Origin: an uncultured bacterium
GTDB taxonomy: Bacteria > Patescibacteriota > Gracilibacteria > UBA4473
Length of the DNA: 13,598 nucleotides
Reading direction: 5' to 3'
Assembly: GCA_947311285.1 (NCBI GenBank)
Contig: CAMZKS010000075.1
Location: forward strand, 1-13,598
In this document: piece after piece, positions 11,986-13,598 of the stretch
Layout of the letters: each line of letters begins with the position of its first letter
How positions within the stretch are numbered: the first letter of the stretch is position 1
Position numbers and translations under genes: made by a program
Notes under the pieces: generated by a model
Seen by the model: the letters and a program-made list of their open reading frames with translations, nothing else
The model's database searches: none
Told to the model about the DNA's origin: nothing

Positions 11986-13598
11986 ATGAGCACATTTATC
12001 AGCTTCCACAAACGAAAACTAATTTTAGGTCTTATTTTTGTACTGCTTTTCCTTGGATTTAAAATTTTGAATGAATTTTCTGGCTCCGAAAAAAAAACAA
12101 ACTTAGCCGTGCAAGAGAAAGAAGACCAAGGCCTTAAAGGGCGTGAGGCCGATTTGGTTTCATTTGGAGAATGGGCACCAATGGAGTTTAGAACGGTACT
12201 TGGGCAAGTCGTGTCAGATAGCAACATTGACGTGAAAGCTGAACTCAATGGCTCGATTGCGAGCGTAAACGCGTCGGTTGGTGATAAGGTTGATGCCGGA
12301 CAGATTTTAGCGAGATACAAAACCAGTGGAGACCCAGCGGCGATTAATTATCAATCCGCACTTAGTAACTTAGAAACAACCAAGCTTTCAAGTCAAAACA
12401 GCATTAGATCTTCAGAAATAGCTTTGGAAAATGTACGAAAATCTTTAGCGCAAACCATTGCCCAACAAGATCAAAATTATAATCAGGCTTACGAAGCACT
12501 TAGGCTTGAATCACAAAGCGTTAAAACGCTTATCACGAGTGCGATTGATACGGTTGATAAGCATGTTCAGTTTACTAATAAGTACCAGTACAACCAAGAT
12601 ATTGCATACTTTCAAATAGGAAATACGGATGTTATTCGAAAACAAAATGTTAAAACCGAGGGGCAAAAATTGTCACTACGGGCTGGCGGACTGACGCCTG
12701 TGCCGGCCAAGGCGTCTGAATCGCAAATTTTACAAGATGCTAATGCGCGAATCGCCTTATTAAAGTCATTGCAACAAACGTATAGTAACTTAGAAATTTT
12801 ACTTGAAAGAACGGCTATTAATACCAGAATTTCAGAAGCACAGGTTCAAAGTTTTTTGGCGGTGATTGAAGGCAAACACAATGCTATAGATGGCAGAGTT
12901 AGTAGTTATCAAGCTGCGATTGAACGTGCCAAGGGAGCAAGAGAACAAACCAAACTCGCGGTTTTGTCGGCACAAAATGCCGTTGAAAGCGCTTTATCAA
13001 ATGTAGAACTATCGAAATCTCAGGCAAACGCTCAAGCAGTAGGAGCGCAAAACCAAGTTAATATTGCCGGAGCCTCAACGGCAGACTTGGTGGTACGGGC
13101 GCCAATTTCGGGGACTATTACGAATAAAAATGTTCGAGTAGGAGATTTAGTAAACCCAGGGAGAGTACTGTTTACAATTGTGAATGAAGCTCAAGATAAA
13201 AAAGTCGTGGCTTATTTAAGCCAACAAGAACGCCAGCAAGCTCAAGGGGCGGAAACGATTCAGATTGAAATCGATGGAAATTTGATATTCGCGACGAATA
13301 AGTTTTTAAGCTCACAGTTAGACATTAAGACACAGAAAATACTGGCAGAATTTGCGATTCCAGCCGCTACGACCTTAGTGGGGAATCTGGCGACGGTAAG
13401 AATTCCATTGGGATCAAGTGTGGAAGGCGAAAGTAATTTACTGCCGTTCTCGGCGGTTTCATTTGAACCCGATGGAGCGGAAATATTAGTACTGAATAAA
13501 GACCGGATAGCCGAGCGACGAAAAATTGTCGTTGGTCGAGTCGTCGTCAGTAATATTGAAATAGTAAGTGGTATAGAGAAGGGTGAAATGGTGATTGA
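11986..13598 (+). CDS. HlyD/MacA-type membrane fusion (efflux adaptor) protein, C-terminus cut by window edge
   Basis: The frame is open from the ATG at 11986 to the last base: 537 codons without a stop. An N-terminal anchor helix lies at about residues 11-28 (LILGLIFVLLFLGFKIL). The first half of the lipoyl/barrel-sandwich domain is at about 78-110 (ELNGSIASVNASVGDKV). A long Gln/Ala/Ser-rich helical region spans about 118-365. The second lipoyl half is at about 369-400 (RAPISGTITNKNVRVGDLV), and beta-barrel and membrane-proximal domains follow to the edge. Such adaptors normally work with an ABC (MacB-like) or RND pump, and its pump gene probably lies just beyond the window. The helical region is long for the family and seems to hold more than one hairpin. 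In a cell without an outer membrane it would reach into the cell-wall space. The export substrate cannot be inferred. Confidence 0.88.
   Translation, partial: MSTFISFHKRKLILGLIFVLLFLGFKILNEFSGSEKKTNLAVQEKEDQGLKGREADLVSFGEWAPMEFRTVLGQVVSDSNIDVKAELNGSIASVNASVGDKVDAGQILARYKTSGDPAAINYQSALSNLETTKLSSQNSIRSSEIALENVRKSLAQTIAQQDQNYNQAYEALRLESQSVKTLITSAIDTVDKHVQFTNKYQYNQDIAYFQIGNTDVIRKQNVKTEGQKLSLRAGGLTPVPAKASESQILQDANARIALLKSLQQTYSNLEILLERTAINTRISEAQVQSFLAVIEGKHNAIDGRVSSYQAAIERAKGAREQTKLAVLSAQNAVESALSNVELSKSQANAQAVGAQNQVNIAGASTADLVVRAPISGTITNKNVRVGDLVNPGRVLFTIVNEAQDKKVVAYLSQQERQQAQGAETIQIEIDGNLIFATNKFLSSQLDIKTQKILAEFAIPAATTLVGNLATVRIPLGSSVEGESNLLPFSAVSFEPDGAEILVLNKDRIAERRKIVVGRVVVSNIEIVSGIEKGEMVI

Noticed and set aside
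11946..12320. Minus-strand frame of 124 codons opposite the adaptor gene
   Set aside because: It lies antisense to the anchor and lipoyl part of the adaptor and covers its strong promoter; its composition is not protein-like.
1..13598. CRISPR arrays, tRNA or rRNA genes, insertion sequences
   Set aside because: I scanned for regular direct repeats, cloverleaf arms, conserved rRNA stretches and transposase motifs and saw none.

Overview
The window reads as a compact bacterial chromosome segment, most likely from a Candidate Phyla Radiation (Patescibacteria) organism. That placement is inference. It rests on the short methionyl-tRNA synthetase, small hypothetical membrane and zinc-ribbon proteins, tight gene packing, almost no Shine-Dalgarno sequences, and a minimal ferredoxin-oxidoreductase locus. 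TGA, TAA and TAG all act as stops, so the genetic code looks standard.

Left part (1-6041). A minus-strand pair (a zinc-ribbon protein cut by the window edge and a four-helix membrane protein, overlapping by 14 bases) diverges from a plus-strand translation block. That block holds methionyl-tRNA synthetase without a C-terminal tRNA-binding domain, a free-standing PheT-type tRNA-binding OB-fold protein with a cysteine cluster, and phenylalanyl-tRNA synthetase beta chain. The pheT reading frame is broken once, at a TAATG stop/start overlap, so it appears as 170-aa and 641-aa pieces. A small YtxH-like membrane protein follows two bases after pheT.

Middle (6042-8259). A hairpin with a T-run ends the pheT unit. 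uvrB follows, with its own promoter. UvrB is complete and canonical. The short convergent gap behind it holds a 26-codon frame that may be a gene remnant.

Right part (8260-13598). A minus-strand operon of four genes is transcribed in the order flavodoxin, flavodoxin, 2-oxoacid oxidoreductase gamma-alpha fusion, 2-oxoacid oxidoreductase beta. The likely logic is oxidative decarboxylation of a 2-oxoacid to an acyl-CoA, with electrons passing through the beta-subunit iron-sulfur cluster to one of two dedicated flavodoxins. No ferredoxin gene is seen beside it. A divergent region with two good promoter candidates separates this operon from a plus-strand HlyD/MacA-type membrane fusion protein that runs off the right edge.

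The points most worth a second look are the pheT frame break, the trans-acting tRNA-binding protein, the twin-flavodoxin oxidoreductase operon, and -10 boxes placed so close to start codons that several transcripts should be leaderless.
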